Assembly: GCA_963971225.1 (NCBI GenBank)
Contig: OZ020267.1
Location: 69,351,718 to 69,415,717, forward strand
DNA: 64,000 nucleotides
Reading direction: 5' to 3'
From: Melieria omissa
Lineage: Eukaryota; Arthropoda; Insecta; Diptera; Ulidiidae
The position numbers were made by a program, and so were the translations under genes. This document shows positions 23,882 through 35,351 of the stretch, one piece after another. The first letter of the stretch is position 1; every line of letters starts with the position of its first letter. Under the pieces are notes generated by a model. That model was not told the origin of the DNA, ran no database searches, and worked only from the letters and a program-made list of their open reading frames with translations.

Positions 23882-25175
23882 CACAGTGCAACAATTATGT
23901 ATTAAGACTCGAACCATATTGCAGCAACGAAGCGCGCCATCTATGTTCGAGCACATGCGTTTTGAAGCTACAACCTTCCTCTACTAACTGTCAAAATTTC
24001 ATGAGATTTGGTTGACATTTAATATTTATTAAAATTCATTTTGCAAAACACGTTTTCGTTTGATTTTGAAATTCTAAAATGGAGCAAAGAGCGGTCATTA
24101 AATTCCACGCAAAAATTGGTAAAAGTGCATCAGAAACATTCCGAATGATGCGGCAAGCGTATGGCGATGCTTGGTTATCAAAATCAAATGTTTTTTTATG
24201 GCATAAACGTTTTGTGGATGACAGAGAGTCGCTGGAAAATGAAATAAAAGAAGGAAGGTCAATTTCAGTTCGGACGCCGGAAATGATGCAGAAAGTTCGT
24301 GATTTTATTGCAGAAGACCGCGCAATGCTTCACTGAAAATGATGGAAGAGGCCTTAAACATCAACAGAGAAACTATCCGACTCATTCTTCACGAGGATTT
24401 GTGCAAAACAAAGGTCTGCGCAAAATTTGTTCCACACACATTGAACGAGGAGCAAAAATTAATGAGAGTCAGTCATCCTAGAGAGTTCGTTGCAGCCGCA
24501 GAAAATGATCCAAACTTCCTGAAAACAATTGTTACGGGTGATGAAACATGTTGTTTCCAATACGATACAGAAACCAAGCGTCAAAGTGTGGAATTGAAAT
24601 CAAAAAACTCACCACAAGTAAAAAAAACACAAAAAGTTCCATCAAAAATCAAAACAATGCTCATCACATTCTTCGATAGCAAAGAAATTATCGACAAAGA
24701 ATTTGTTCCAACTGGTCAAACAGTTACTGCTGCATATTACCTCGAAGTATTGAAGCATTTGATGGCCAGAATACTGCGATCCAAAAAGTTAGTCTCTGTT
24801 GCACGAGAATGCACCGAGTCACACAGCACTCATTGTTCGTTAATTTTTGGCTCGGAATCAGATCTGTGTCTTGAATCATCCACCGTATTCACCTGATTTG
24901 GCACCGTGCGACTTCTCTTTGTTCCGAAACTGAAAATGAAGTTGAAAGGATGCTTTTTGATGACATTCAGACCATACAACGGGCTTCGACGAGGGCAATG
25001 GAGGAAATTCCGAAAAATGAGCTGAAACACGCATTTGAATCACTACTAAATCGATGTAGCAAGTGTAGTGAATCAGGAGGAAAATATTTCGAATAAATAC
25101 ATCGAAAAATTAGCAGATATCTAGTTTTAATTGGGTTTTCTAGAGGCAGTCTTAATACATAATTGTTGCACTGTG
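23882..25175 (+). mobile_element. full-length mariner element
   Basis: A 1294-bp element with perfect 28-bp inverted repeats starting CACAGTGCAACAATTATG (23882-23909; inverted at 25148-25175), flanked by TA at 23880-23881 and 25176-25177. Length, TIR length and TA duplication match mariner. It carries one decayed transposase frame on the plus strand. The intact termini mean it could in principle still be bound and moved by a related transposase. Confidence 0.93.
24079..25060 (+). pseudogene. mariner transposase, frameshifted
   Basis: The frame opens at an ATG with MEQRAVIKF and an N-terminal helix-turn-helix region (24079-24336). It continues in another frame from 24339 through NINRETIRLILHEDL and IVTGDETCCFQYD, which includes the first catalytic Asp. 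A further shift near 24800 leads to HENAPSH, then HPPYSPDLAPCDF, which holds the third Asp. The second catalytic residue, normally Asp in HDN, reads Glu. Stop codons follow in the C-terminal part. The family cuts and pastes DNA through a D,D34D triad. At least two frameshifts, terminal stops and the D-to-E change make this copy non-functional. Confidence 0.92.
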
Positions 25176-25177
25176 TA

Positions 25178-28100
25178 TTCCCAAAGATGCCAAGAAACAA
25201 AACGACAATCGTCTAAGACAGTTGTGGAAAGATAAGAAAGTAACTGTTGGGCGTGCAAACACTGGATTAAGATGAAAACAAATTCACACACTTCATTTCT
25301 TTTTGTTATTATTTTCATTCCCCGCAGACATACACAATTTAAAAAAAAATTCAAAATCTGTCTAGCCAAAGTAATAAACTAAACCGCAGAGCACAAAGTC
25401 GAGACAGCCTCATTCAAAATTCAGATATTCCAATTACAAATCTATCGATTAATATGCAAAAGCAGAAACAGATTGACGTTTTTAATTAAAAATGAATTGT
25501 TGCTTTGGCAAACAGAAGAAAATAGCAATAAAAATTCCACTCAAAAGTGTTGAAATCAAAATTATTTGCATCACAGAACTTCGATTTTTTAGTCCCACTG
25601 GAGCACTAATTATTGCCTTTGTTATTAAGTTTGTCACATTTTCACCATAAACTTTGCTTCGAACACCTGCCTGACCCGGTCACTGGGCCTGCTGGGACTT
25701 GCAGTCAGTCCGCAGTTCAACCGCTCGAGCGTCACACACAAACCACTGTCAGCCATATGGGAGCATAATTTAAATGTGGAAAAAAGGAGCAAAGCACAAA
25801 GCCAATGCCAACTTCCCGAGCGCTTTTGCATTTTTGATGAAAACATTTGGGTTTCGCTGCCAACTGGCCAATTTTTATTTACTCTCGTTTTCACAAAGCA
25901 TTACGATATGTGGCAAGTGGCGTCCTGCACACACACAACGCAAAACAAAAACCCAACCAGTAAAACACCACAAAGGCCAAAAGGATATCAATGAATACGT
26001 TGAGCATAAAACAAAAAATTACAAATACAAAAAAAGAAGAAACAAATACGAAAATAAGTGCGAAAAATTAAAATAAAACAAAGTAATCATCAGAGAGAAA
26101 AAGGCGACAGTCGAGCAACAGCAACTGGCTTTATTACAAATGTCAACAAATGTTGTGTGGCAAGCACGTGTGCCTCGATTTGCATACACACACACAAACA
26201 CACATACATACATATTAAAACAAAAAACCGTATACATTTGTGGGTGGCATGTCAGTGCGACCAAAGTCAGCGGTAGCAACAACAATAACAACAATAACAA
26301 CTCTTATGAATAATTCAGTGCGCCGGGTTAGGGATTTCGTTCGCTTATTCAGCTTCGTTTTGTCTGTTTTTTGTGTTCCTAGGGGGGTTTTTAAATATTT
26401 TCCCCCTTGCAGATTCCAGCCAGACGAAAGTAATGCCGGCTGTCGCTAAAGTGTACTTTATTTAAAAATACCTATTAAATTTGCTTGTAATGACGCGGTG
26501 AAAACTAACGCGAACGCATGGAAAGTTGCCAAAATAACGAATTTACTTGAATGATTTGGAGTTGTTTTAAGAATTTTGAATTGTTGAAAAACATGTTTGT
26601 ATGCATACAAAAATAAATATAAAATAATCTTAATTATTAGAACTGAATTATTTCCCACCTGCAACATAAGTTGAACAACAAAAGAGAATTTGGAGTTTAG
26701 GTCTCAAAATAAGAAAAATTAAAAAACATAAAAACATAATTAAATTTAATTAATTAATTAATTTAAAAAGTTTGACAATAAAAAAATAAATTAATTTTGT
26801 TTTAATAATTAATTAATTAATTTTTTTGTAATTAATTTTTTTTTAATAATTAATTAATTAATTTTTTTTTTTAATTACTTTTTTTTTAATACCCAAAAAA
26901 ATTAATATCTAAATACTTTAGTTTATCAAAGTAACAAAAAAAATGTTTTTAATTTAAAATAAACCACATTTTTTTTGCCTACAACATTAACATTTCACCG
27001 CCGCTGTTGAAATCCCTCTGGGGAAGTGGCAGACAAATAGGCATTTACGGCACCCGAAGGCAATTACAGTTGCCGCAGCCACGCCCCCGTGACATTTGCT
27101 GAACTTATTAATCTGATTGTAATTCTTATATGATACACGTACCAACACAACTGAGACTTTTTTATACAAGCAGTGGCGATTTTTCAGCAGTCGCAGTGCA
27201 GCGAGGGTCGAATTTCTGCTTGTGGCATTGGCGAGAGAGTCGGTAAGAGCAACGTTTTAAAATGTAATAAAGAGAAGTTGTTGAAAATTGTTATGCATTG
27301 AAAATGTGTACAACTTTGCAGAAAATACCAATTAACGTATTGGCAAACAATTTGCAAAATAACAACAATTTGGAACAAAATTTTTTGTTTAGTTAATAAA
27401 TTGGTTGGTTAAACTTTCGAGTGTTTGGCCAAGTGACAATTCAATGGGGGTGAACAAAAATTGGGGGAAATATGTGAGTATGGCTGCAAAAAACTTAAAT
27501 CAATTTATGCCATTTTTAAATTTGTTTTCTAGCAAAACTTTAAGAAAAAGGTTGATATTACGCGAAAAAAGTTCACTACAATTTCCAGTGTAATGGGAAA
27601 TGCCAAAAATTGTGCTCATTTCCGCTTCTTGTTGTTCAATTACAATTAACGATTTTCCAAAGTGTGAGCACACATTTCAAACTTCTTGTCAACGTGGGGT
27701 GTGACAAAGTTGAAGGCTGCTGAAAGCCGGTTATGGAAGCATTACAGCAAGCAACGACAGTCGGAAATTAGGTGGAAAGTCACAAAACGTGGGGCGCACA
27801 CAGCAAATTCAACTTTCACAATAAATTTAATTCCGTGCACAGCACTTTATTCCTTTTCCCCTCTCACTCAATCTCTCTCTCCCTCTCTTTCTCTTCAAAC
27901 AATTCTATAGTGTTTTGCACGACGGTGCGCGGAAGTTGGCAAACGCGCGCACAAATAATGCGTATGCATAATTTATAAAACATTTGCCAGCATTGCGTGC
28001 AGTCAACGCAGCGCAGCATAGATAATCGCTATAAATTATCAACGCTTTCAAAGTTTTCGCAATTCTAAAGCATTTTCGCACCACGCCTCAGACCCACACT

Positions 28101-29177
28101 TGCAATCTAAGTAATAATAATGGCATCACCAGCAAAGTTCTATGAGTATGAGTGGGTCTGTCGGAGTGTGTCTGTGTGTGAGTGTGAGTGTGAATGTGTG
28201 TGCTGGGCGCCAGCTTACTGCAGGCCACTTTGGGTTGCTTTTGGGGTTATCTCGAGCTATCGGCCACTGTTAGCTGGCAGAGCAGCGATTGTACGTCGTC
28301 AACAATACACCAACTCACACACATACACAAACACACTCTGCATATGCTTTAGTCCTCGAACGTTGCCACACACACACACACACAACACACACTTCTTCCA
28401 CACACTTACGCCCTTTCCCTGCTCCAGATTTTCCGCCTTTTCGATTTCACACGCTCACCCAAGGCACCGCCTTCGCTTCTCATTCGCCGTGGCAACCCTC
28501 GCTCACGGAAACGGAAGCATCCACACAGCAAAGGAAATCCTTACTTAGTTTGACTGTTTTATTGTTTGCGCTTATAATAAAATATATTGCACTTTTCACA
28601 CACACACACATACACATACAAAAACACACATACACTTAAAGCTGTTCAGAGATACGCACAACACGGCAGTTATGCGCCGGATTTACTCAAAGCCGCTCGG
28701 TGTTCGGTGTTTTGTGTTCTCTGCTCGCGCGCGCCCTGTAAGAGACAATAACTTACAACAATAACTCATAAACAACTGACCAAGTGGCCCACATATGCGC
28801 TCCGTTGCCTTGGCTTGGTCTTTGTTTCAAGTTTTTCTTTGTTTGTTGTTGATTTTATTGTCCACTCGCTGTTGTTGCTGTTGTTGTGGGTATTGTTTAG
28901 CTATTTTTTACAGTTTTAATGCGTTTTTATCGATTCACTTCCATGGCAGTGCGTAAAGCATTTAAGTCACGAATCCTGCTTATACGCATTCTTCATGCTT
29001 ATTCCGTGTTGTAAGTGCTTAAGTGTGAGCAATGGCCAAGTGCTGGCAAACATGCTTTACATAAGGTCAGAATTTATTAGCTTAATAGGGTTTAGTTTCC
29101 ATGTTCAAGATTAAGAAGAAATACTTGAGACAATCGTCAGTTTACTCAAGTAATTTTTGGGGAAGATTAAGTTCACT
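25178..29177. other. non-coding DNA, no gene seen
   Basis: About 4 kb without a supportable gene. It contains CA/GT tracts (26187-26215, 28156-28202, 28365-28392, 28598-28622), a TTAATTAA-rich stretch (26745-26880) and CT-rich sequence (27860-27895). The 142-residue frame at 28120-28548 is driven by GTGTGA/CACACA repeats. The moderately GC-balanced patches (27000-27120, 27940-28110) could be conserved non-coding sequence, but nothing proves it. Confidence 0.6.
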
Positions 29178-29249
29178 TAGGTTGGGTTAGATAATTTTGC
29201 CACACATTGACCCTTTAGGATCCCTAGCGATACTAGGTAGAGCTAACCA
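29178..29249 (+). repeat. copy of dispersed GGGTCCCTAGC-type motif
   Basis: AGGTTGGGTTAGATAA is followed by TTGACCCTTTAGGATCCCTAG and a short AGCTAAC end. Related sequence occurs near 23601-23640 and, inverted, near 57690-57745, where the same TTAGGTTA-type leader is present. It may be part of an uncharacterised short dispersed repeat. Confidence 0.5.
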
Positions 29250-29274
29250 CATTTTTAGTGTTCATATTCACATA

Positions 29275-30535
29275 AATAAAATAAAATAAAATAAAATAAA
29301 ATAAAATAAAATAAAATAAAATAAAATAAAATAAAATAAAATAAAATAAAATAAAATAAAATAAAATAAAATAAAATAAAATAAAACAAAATAAAATAAA
29401 GTAAAATAAAATAAAATAAAATAAAATAAAATAAAATAAAATAAAATAAAATATAATATAATAAAATAAAATAAAATAAAATAAAATAAAATAAAATAAA
29501 ATAAAATAAAATAAAATAAAATAAAATAAAATAAAATAAAATAAAATAAAATAAAATAAAATAAAATAAAATAAAATAAAATAAAATAAAATAAAATAAA
29601 ATCAAATCAAATCAAATCAAATCAAATCAAATCAAATCAAATCAAATCAAATCAAATCAAATCAAATCAAATCAAATCAAATCAAATCAAATCAAATCAA
29701 ATCAAATCAAATCAAATCAAATCAAATCAAATCAAATCAAATCAAATCAAATCAAATCAAATCAAATCAAATCAAATCAAATCAAATCAAATCAAATCAA
29801 ATCAAATCAAATCAAATCAAATCAAATCAAATCACATCAAATAAAACAAAATAAAATAAAATAAAATAAAATAAAATAAAATAAAATAAAATAAAATAAA
29901 ATAAAATAAAATAAAATAAAATATAATAAAATATAATAAAATAAAATAAAATAAAATAAAATAAAATAAAATAAAATAAAATAAAATAAAATAAAATAAA
30001 ATAAAATCAAATCAAATCAAATCAAATCAAATCAAATCAAATCAAATCAAATCAAATCAAATCAAATCAAATCAAATCAAATCAAATCAAATCAAATCAA
30101 ATCAAATCAAATCAAATCAAATCAAATCAAATCAAATCAAATCAAATCAAATCAAATCAAATCAAATCAAATCAAATCAAATCAAATCAAATCAAATCAA
30201 ATCAAATCAAATCAAATCAAATCAAATCAAATCAAATCAAATCAAATCAAATCAAATCAAATCAAATCAAATCAAATCAAATCAAATCAAATCAAATCAA
30301 ATCAAATCAAATCAAATCAAATCAAATCAAATCAAATCAAATCAAATCAAATCAAATCAAATCAAATCAAATCAAATCAAATCAAATCAAATCAAATCAA
30401 ATCAAATCACATCAAATAAAACAAAATAAAATAAAATAAAATAAAATAAAATAAAATAAAATAAAATAAAATAAAATAAAATAAAATAAATTAAATTAAA
30501 ATAATTAAAATAAAAAATAAATAAAATAAAAGAAA
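29275..30535. repeat. pentanucleotide array, alternating (AAAAT)n and (AAATC)n
   Basis: The array consists of AAAAT units (29275-29600), AAATC units (29601-29835), AAAAT units (29840-30005), AAATC units (30006-30410) and AAAAT units to about 30535. The junction ATCACATCAAATAAAAC occurs identically at 29831 and 30406, a block duplication with a period of about 575 bp. Rare interruptions (for example near 29385, 29452 and 29922) mark older parts. The long reverse frame of Leu-Phe-Tyr-Ile repeats is an artefact. Confidence 0.97.
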
Positions 30536-32326
30536 AAAATAAACACTGGAGGAATGACGAAGCCAGCAGTTGTCAACTGTTTATGTCAATGGAATTCAAA
30601 GCTCAAATATCCATAAATAAAGGTGGAAGAAGGGGAAACGCAAACTGCCAAAAGCAAAACTTTTGTATGACCACTGCTCCAGCATCAAACACCACCGAAG
30701 AGTAATGCGAGACAAATTAGATTTATGTGCAAATGCTTGTCGCGCTCCTGCAGCAACGCCAACTAGGCAGGATATCAATTAGGATATTCATTACTCTCAT
30801 AAATTTATCAAAAATGCCCAACATATCAGCGTAATAAAGTGCAATAAATAAGACCCTAAAGAATGCGCGCACTTGCCGCAAGCGATATGAGACGGTCGCA
30901 GACATGGCCACGATTGCAAGGACAAAGGACATGAGACAATCAAAACGATGTTGAGCACCAATGTATACAACAAAGAAAAAAACAAAACAGGCAAATAGGA
31001 CAAAAGAAACATGAAAACGCAGTAAAGTTGGAAAAGCCATAGCCAGAGAGAGAGAGAGAGAGAAAGATAGAGTAAAAGAGAGAAAACACCAGTGCGTGTG
31101 TGGGATAAAGTTGATGAAGACTGACAAACGGCCAACAAAATCATTGTCCAAAGCGAATGACCATAAACAGACACAAAAAATACACAAATAAAAAATATAA
31201 ATATAATAGAGAAGAGAGAGAGAGAGACAGAGAGAGACACACGCAGACACAGTGGAAACAGTTGAAATAGAAATCGACAATACAAGAAGCAATTGTTTGG
31301 CATAAATCACGGCGCCATAGCTTATTACGGCATATTTATGATAAATTTTGCTTGATGAATTTTTGAAAAATTGCCGACAACGGTTTATATTGTCAAGAAA
31401 ATGGCTGTCACATTGGCGGCCACTGCCGCCGGTCGACATTGAAGCGCCCGAATGAGCGACGGCTGCGATAAAGATGAGACGAAGAGATGATTAAGTGCCA
31501 CTGCGCGTTTGCAGTAAATTAATGAAATTGCCATGGATTGGGAGGGAGAATGCGGCAGATGCCATTAAACGCAAATGGCAGCAGCGGGCAAGCATCGCAA
31601 GTAGAGTTGGGTTGGAGTGCGCAGCCCGCCGGTCATTTTGTTGGCCGCAAGTTTGCAGTTAATTAAGTAACAGCGCCGACATTCGGACAATTTGTTCGGA
31701 TCAATTTTGCAAAATATGCACACACAGCAAATTATTAATGTGTCTTTTCTTCGTCGCTTCCATTGAGCTTTCCCCCTTCTCATCCTGTGCGCCTTATCGC
31801 ACCCACACCACGACGAAGTGCGCGCATGTCTGACGCGTTTAATTAAATTTCTTTATTGCATACAAAATAACAAGAATAATTACAACACAACAATGTGAAG
31901 AATGAGTATAAAGAGGCCAAGAGGTAGAATGCAGCAGGCGAGTAAGAAGAGAAGGAGAAGTGGGCGTGAGCTTTGAAGCAATGAGCAGCGGAAATGGAAA
32001 ATTTTGCGCTTTTGTTTGCAGGCGACCAACAATTATTATTTTCAATTATTTGTAAATATTTCTTTTGTTGTTTACACCCAGTCAATACATCTTGAAATTT
32101 TCGATAAAAAAGCAATAAACTCAATTAAAACCTAATTAAATTAAATTCATTCATTCATTCAATGCATTTTGCTGTCTGAACAGAACATAAGACTTGAGTC
32201 ATAGTTCAATGTGTTTTTGTTGTATATTCATAGCCATGTTGGACAGATCTATGAGTTTTGCAGACGTTCTGGCTATATTCGAGATTGATTGAAAGTAGGT
32301 TTTTATGTGTGTGTATGGCTGTTGCA
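30536..32326. other. non-coding DNA with GA-rich tracts
   Basis: GA repeats occur at 31045-31070 and 31208-31235. The 238-residue reverse frame (30723-31439) is hydrophobic and contains Ser-Leu repeats that translate these GA tracts; it overlaps another open frame and has no recognisable domain, so I do not call it a gene. Mildly GC-balanced stretches (31440-31830) may be non-coding elements. Confidence 0.55.
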
Positions 32327-32330
32327 TGAA

Positions 32331-32612
32331 GCCTCAATCACCCACGCTTATTACAATCACGTATCTATCCACCCTGAGTCCCCGGGACTCACATATTTTG
32401 TTTACGAAATAATGCAACATCTATTAAATTTTTATGGTTTTTTATTTATCTATAGTCCACATTAAGACCTCTTGTTACAGATCTCATTCCATATCTTTAC
32501 ATAACTCTAGCTGTCCGCCGTCAAGCTGGACGCCAAAGCACAAAAACTAAACCTGTACCAACTTATTAAAGTTCGTAGTGAGTCCCCTGGACTCAGGGTG
32601 GGCGATTGAGGG
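32331..32612. mobile_element. TTAA-type MITE with internal palindromes
   Basis: The left arm reads GCCTCAATCACCCAC, then after a 25-bp interruption CCTGAGTCCCCGGGACTCAC. The right arm is the inverse, GTGAGTCCCCTGGACTCAGG and then GTGGGCGATTGAGGG. TTAA follows the right end (32613-32616); the left flank is TGAA, a one-base departure. Each arm contains a near-perfect palindrome centred on TCCCCGGGA. The 282-bp unit is non-coding. The TTAA flank suggests a piggyBac-like origin. Confidence 0.7.
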
Positions 32613-32639
32613 TTAAATGTTGTGAATGCAACTCTTAAC

Positions 32640-33960
32640 AGCGAAACTATAACAGAGCCGCCTTGAGGACTTTACCATAGTTAACTCCCTGCTAGACCTA
32701 CAGGTCGAGGGTTGCATCTGTTCGTCGATCTCGGCTCTGCTAAGTAGCAGACAGATCCAGGCTGAACTCGGCAACTCGAGTGTCGCACGATATGCAAAGA
32801 GGGGGACACCCCAAGGAGGGGTAATATCTCCATTGCTATGGCTAATTACTTTGAACCCCATACTGATAATTCTTAGCCGGGGTGGGGTCTAGGTGGTTGC
32901 GTACGCCGATGACATCTTCATTATAGTGACAGGGCCCTTCCTAGATACAATTAGTGGCATCTTGGAGGGTGCTCTGAGGACTCTGAGCAGCTGGGCCGCT
33001 CGATGCGTGCTGGGGATTAATCCTACCAAAACAGAGCTGCTAATGTTTACAAGAAAGTACAAGGTTCCCCCATTTCGACTGCCAAAGCTCAACGGTAGTG
33101 AACTCAGGCTATTCTCAGAAGCTAAATATCTTGGAGTCATATTGGACACCCAACTCAGCTGGGAAACTAATATACATGAGAGGGCCAAGAAAGCACTGGT
33201 AGCGTAGTACTCGTGCAGCAGACTCTTCGGTAAAAAATGGGGCTTACAACCGAGGATCGTTCTTTGGACCTTTACAGCTAAAGAAGAACCACAACATCAA
33301 CAGACTTAGTGCAGTGCAGAGGGCGGCATGTGTCAAGATTACGGGGGCCTTGAGGTTCTGCCCTTTTGACGCTTTAAATACGCTTCTTCATCTGCTGCCG
33401 ATTGAATCTTTTATAAGACGGGCGGCCGCTTCAAGCGCATTGAGACTGAGAGAATCATCCCAATTGGCGGAAAGACCTTACGGACACAGTAACATACTCA
33501 CGAAGTTTCCGATGGACCTATGGCGGGATACGGACTACACCAAAAAATGTGCCGACTTTGATGTTAGGTTTCCCACGCTCCTTCCCTCCAGAAGGGAACG
33601 GGAGCGTTACGCATCCTCTTTTACACACGTAGAAACCTTCCTATATACAGACGGTTCGGATGGACTGTGGTGTTGGGGCAGGTATTTACTCCAGGGATTT
33701 GGTGGTGAGCTTTTCACCTACCAGATATATGCAGTGTCTTTCAAGCGGAAGTCTTAGCTTTTAAAAGACTAAATTCCTTGGGGAACAGTCTATTAGCTCG
33801 CCAGCTGATCTGTCGGAGACAAGACTGAAATGCATCAAGTCCTATTTGGACGATACGGGTTGGCTTTAAGGCCCAGTATCTTCTCCCACGCAGGGAAGAC
33901 TCAGTCGAGGAGACGACATCAAAACGGCACATAGTGCTACTTGTGTGTGCTCAGAGAGCA
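32640..33960 (+). pseudogene. LINE remnant: reverse transcriptase and RNase H
   Basis: A decayed non-LTR retrotransposon ORF2. The RT block RGTPQGGVISPLLW lies near 32795-32836, an in-frame stop follows at 32889, and VVAYADDIFIIVTG carries the catalytic YADD near 32900-32920. The RT thumb follows to 33207. After a frameshift, ITGALRFCPFDALNTLL (from about 33340) leads to an RNase H-like YTDGSD segment near 33645 and FQAEVLAFKRL in another frame near 33740. The order RT then RNase H, and the GTPQGGV motif, fit RNase H-bearing clades such as LOA/I/R1. Endonuclease and 5' parts are absent (5' truncation). Several stops and shifts make it dead. Confidence 0.88.
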
Positions 33961-34424
33961 CGCAGTCGGTGCTACGTACCTACCTACCTGAGCACTTTAA
34001 CAGAGCAGCGTAATGGATGCATTGAAGACGCTGTACTGAGTTGTTATAGTATAACAGTTATACTAACAGCAGCTGCAAACTGTTTCGAAACAGAGCAGCG
34101 CTGCAGTTGGCATTGTTGGCATGTTCGAACAGTGCTGTGAATCGTTGTTGTTGGCATGTTCGAATGGCTGTTGTGGATTTAAGAGCGCATGCAGTGCTCT
34201 CAGTAGATCGTTTCACCACACATACAAACACAACTAGAACAACAGCCAAAGGAAAAAAAACTAGTTAAACTCTGTTTTCTAATTTACGAACGCAACTGTT
34301 GATCCATTATTACATTTGCGGCTAATTTACTACACTTGCGACCAATTTAAAGTTGTTCCGTTTTTTCATTCATTGTTTTAGTTCAATGAATGAATAAATT
34401 TTCATGCTAAATTAATGAAATGAA
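33961..34424. other. unclassified non-coding sequence
   Basis: The segment contains a repeated GTTGGCATGTTCGAA (near 34110 and 34152). An AGTTGTTATAG...GCAACT pair of ends (34039 to about 34299) hints at a terminal-repeat unit, but no target duplication is visible. I cannot classify it. Confidence 0.4.
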
Positions 34425-34594
34425 AAAACAGCTTTAACATTACTCATTAATTTTTGGTACACTTGTGTATTTTATATTTTTTTTCCCAATTTTTCAGCTG
34501 ACTCACTGTATGTACCAACAAACATTTACGTTTCAGTTGTTGTCAACATTCAAATGTTCTAGCTTTGTTGGGAAATTAATTGGACATGTCATTA

Positions 34595-34708
34595 GCTCAA
34601 CTGGTCTGCTCTGGTCTGGTCTGGTCTGGTCTGTTATCCAACTTTTAGGTTAGTTTCATTTTATTGGTTATTTTTACTTTGTTTTTGCACCGTTTTTATA
34701 TATAAAAG
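34595..34708 (+). promoter_or_regulatory. shared promoter block and TATA box, peptide locus 1
   Basis: AGCTCAACTGGTCTG followed by five or six CTGGT repeats and CTGTTATC is the same block found upstream of gene A (40084-40118), where only two CTGGT units occur. TATATAAAAG (34699-34708) lies 60-70 bp further on, again matching gene A. Similarity extends upstream to about 34425. The duplicated locus therefore kept its promoter, with expansion of the CTGGT repeat. Confidence 0.7.
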
Positions 34709-34793
34709 CTTTAAGCTGATTTGGAAGAAAACTAAATCCAAGTAAGACAACCGCGCTTTGATTGTTCGACTACGAGAGTCCAGTGTGTGCACA

Positions 34794-35030
34794 ATAAGTA
34801 CGTGGAAATTCAATCTACTTCTGTTGGCTTTCGTATTACATAAGGCCAACGCCTTGATAACGAATGATCATGAAGAATATAATAGTGAAACCGAAAAACC
34901 GAGATGGAAAAATCCAATTAAAGATACAATTAAAAAGTTCTTTTCGATAGGAATGGATTTGAATGGAAGATTGTTTGAAAACATTAAAAACATATTTAGT
35001 GGTGGTCTAAAAAATAATGATATGATATGA
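34794..35030 (+). pseudogene. secreted-peptide family, locus 1 (no ATG, no intron)
   Basis: From the position homologous to gene A's start codon the frame reads 78 residues: ISTWKFNLLLLAFVLHKANA, then a charged linker, then IKKFFSIGMDLNGRLFENI and a terminal stop. The hydrophobic signal-like core LLLLAFV aligns with gene A's LVLLAFV, and KKFF...FENIKNIF aligns with gene A's KFFRWFF...LKIKEMF. The expected ATG is ATA and no in-frame ATG occurs upstream after the TATA box. The intron of genes A and B is missing without trace. AATAAG occurs where gene A has AATAAA. Most likely it is a start-lost pseudogene; near-cognate initiation (for example TTG at 34758) cannot be excluded, because the frame itself is intact. 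Confidence 0.65.
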
Positions 35031-35351
35031 ATCATTTGTTCAACCATATATCATAGTTGAGCTACTGTGCATTGTAGTCAGTGAGAGTTATGATTAATAA
35101 GTAAAATTACATTTAATGAAAAAGTTTACCAATATTTTCGAGTATGCAGTGCAATAGTGCAGATTTTGATTTTGACAACGTTTCATAATTTGCTGCAGTT
35201 TTTTGTTATGTCATCTGTAATGAATGATGCTAAAAAAATAATGAAAATAAGCAGTTCATATTTTGGCTAAAATAAGCCTCTTCAAAAGAGGTTTTCTGAG
35301 TGTGGGTGGTTTACAAGAAAGTTCATTGTTGATTGTTGTGCCTTTCTTCAT

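Noticed and set aside
28120..28548. 142-residue frame
   Set aside because: Dominated by GTGTGA and CACACA repeats.
29255..29605. Reverse-strand Leu-Phe-Tyr-Ile repeat protein
   Set aside because: Translation of the AAAAT array; no start context or domain.
30723..31439. 238-residue hydrophobic reverse frame
   Set aside because: Composition follows GA-rich tracts, another frame overlaps it, and no domain or splice evidence supports a gene.
32613..32861. Reverse-strand 82-residue frame
   Set aside because: Antisense shadow of the plus-strand reverse transcriptase region.
34039..34299. Possible solo LTR with AGTTG...CAACT ends
   Set aside because: No target duplication and no clear promoter or poly(A) order.
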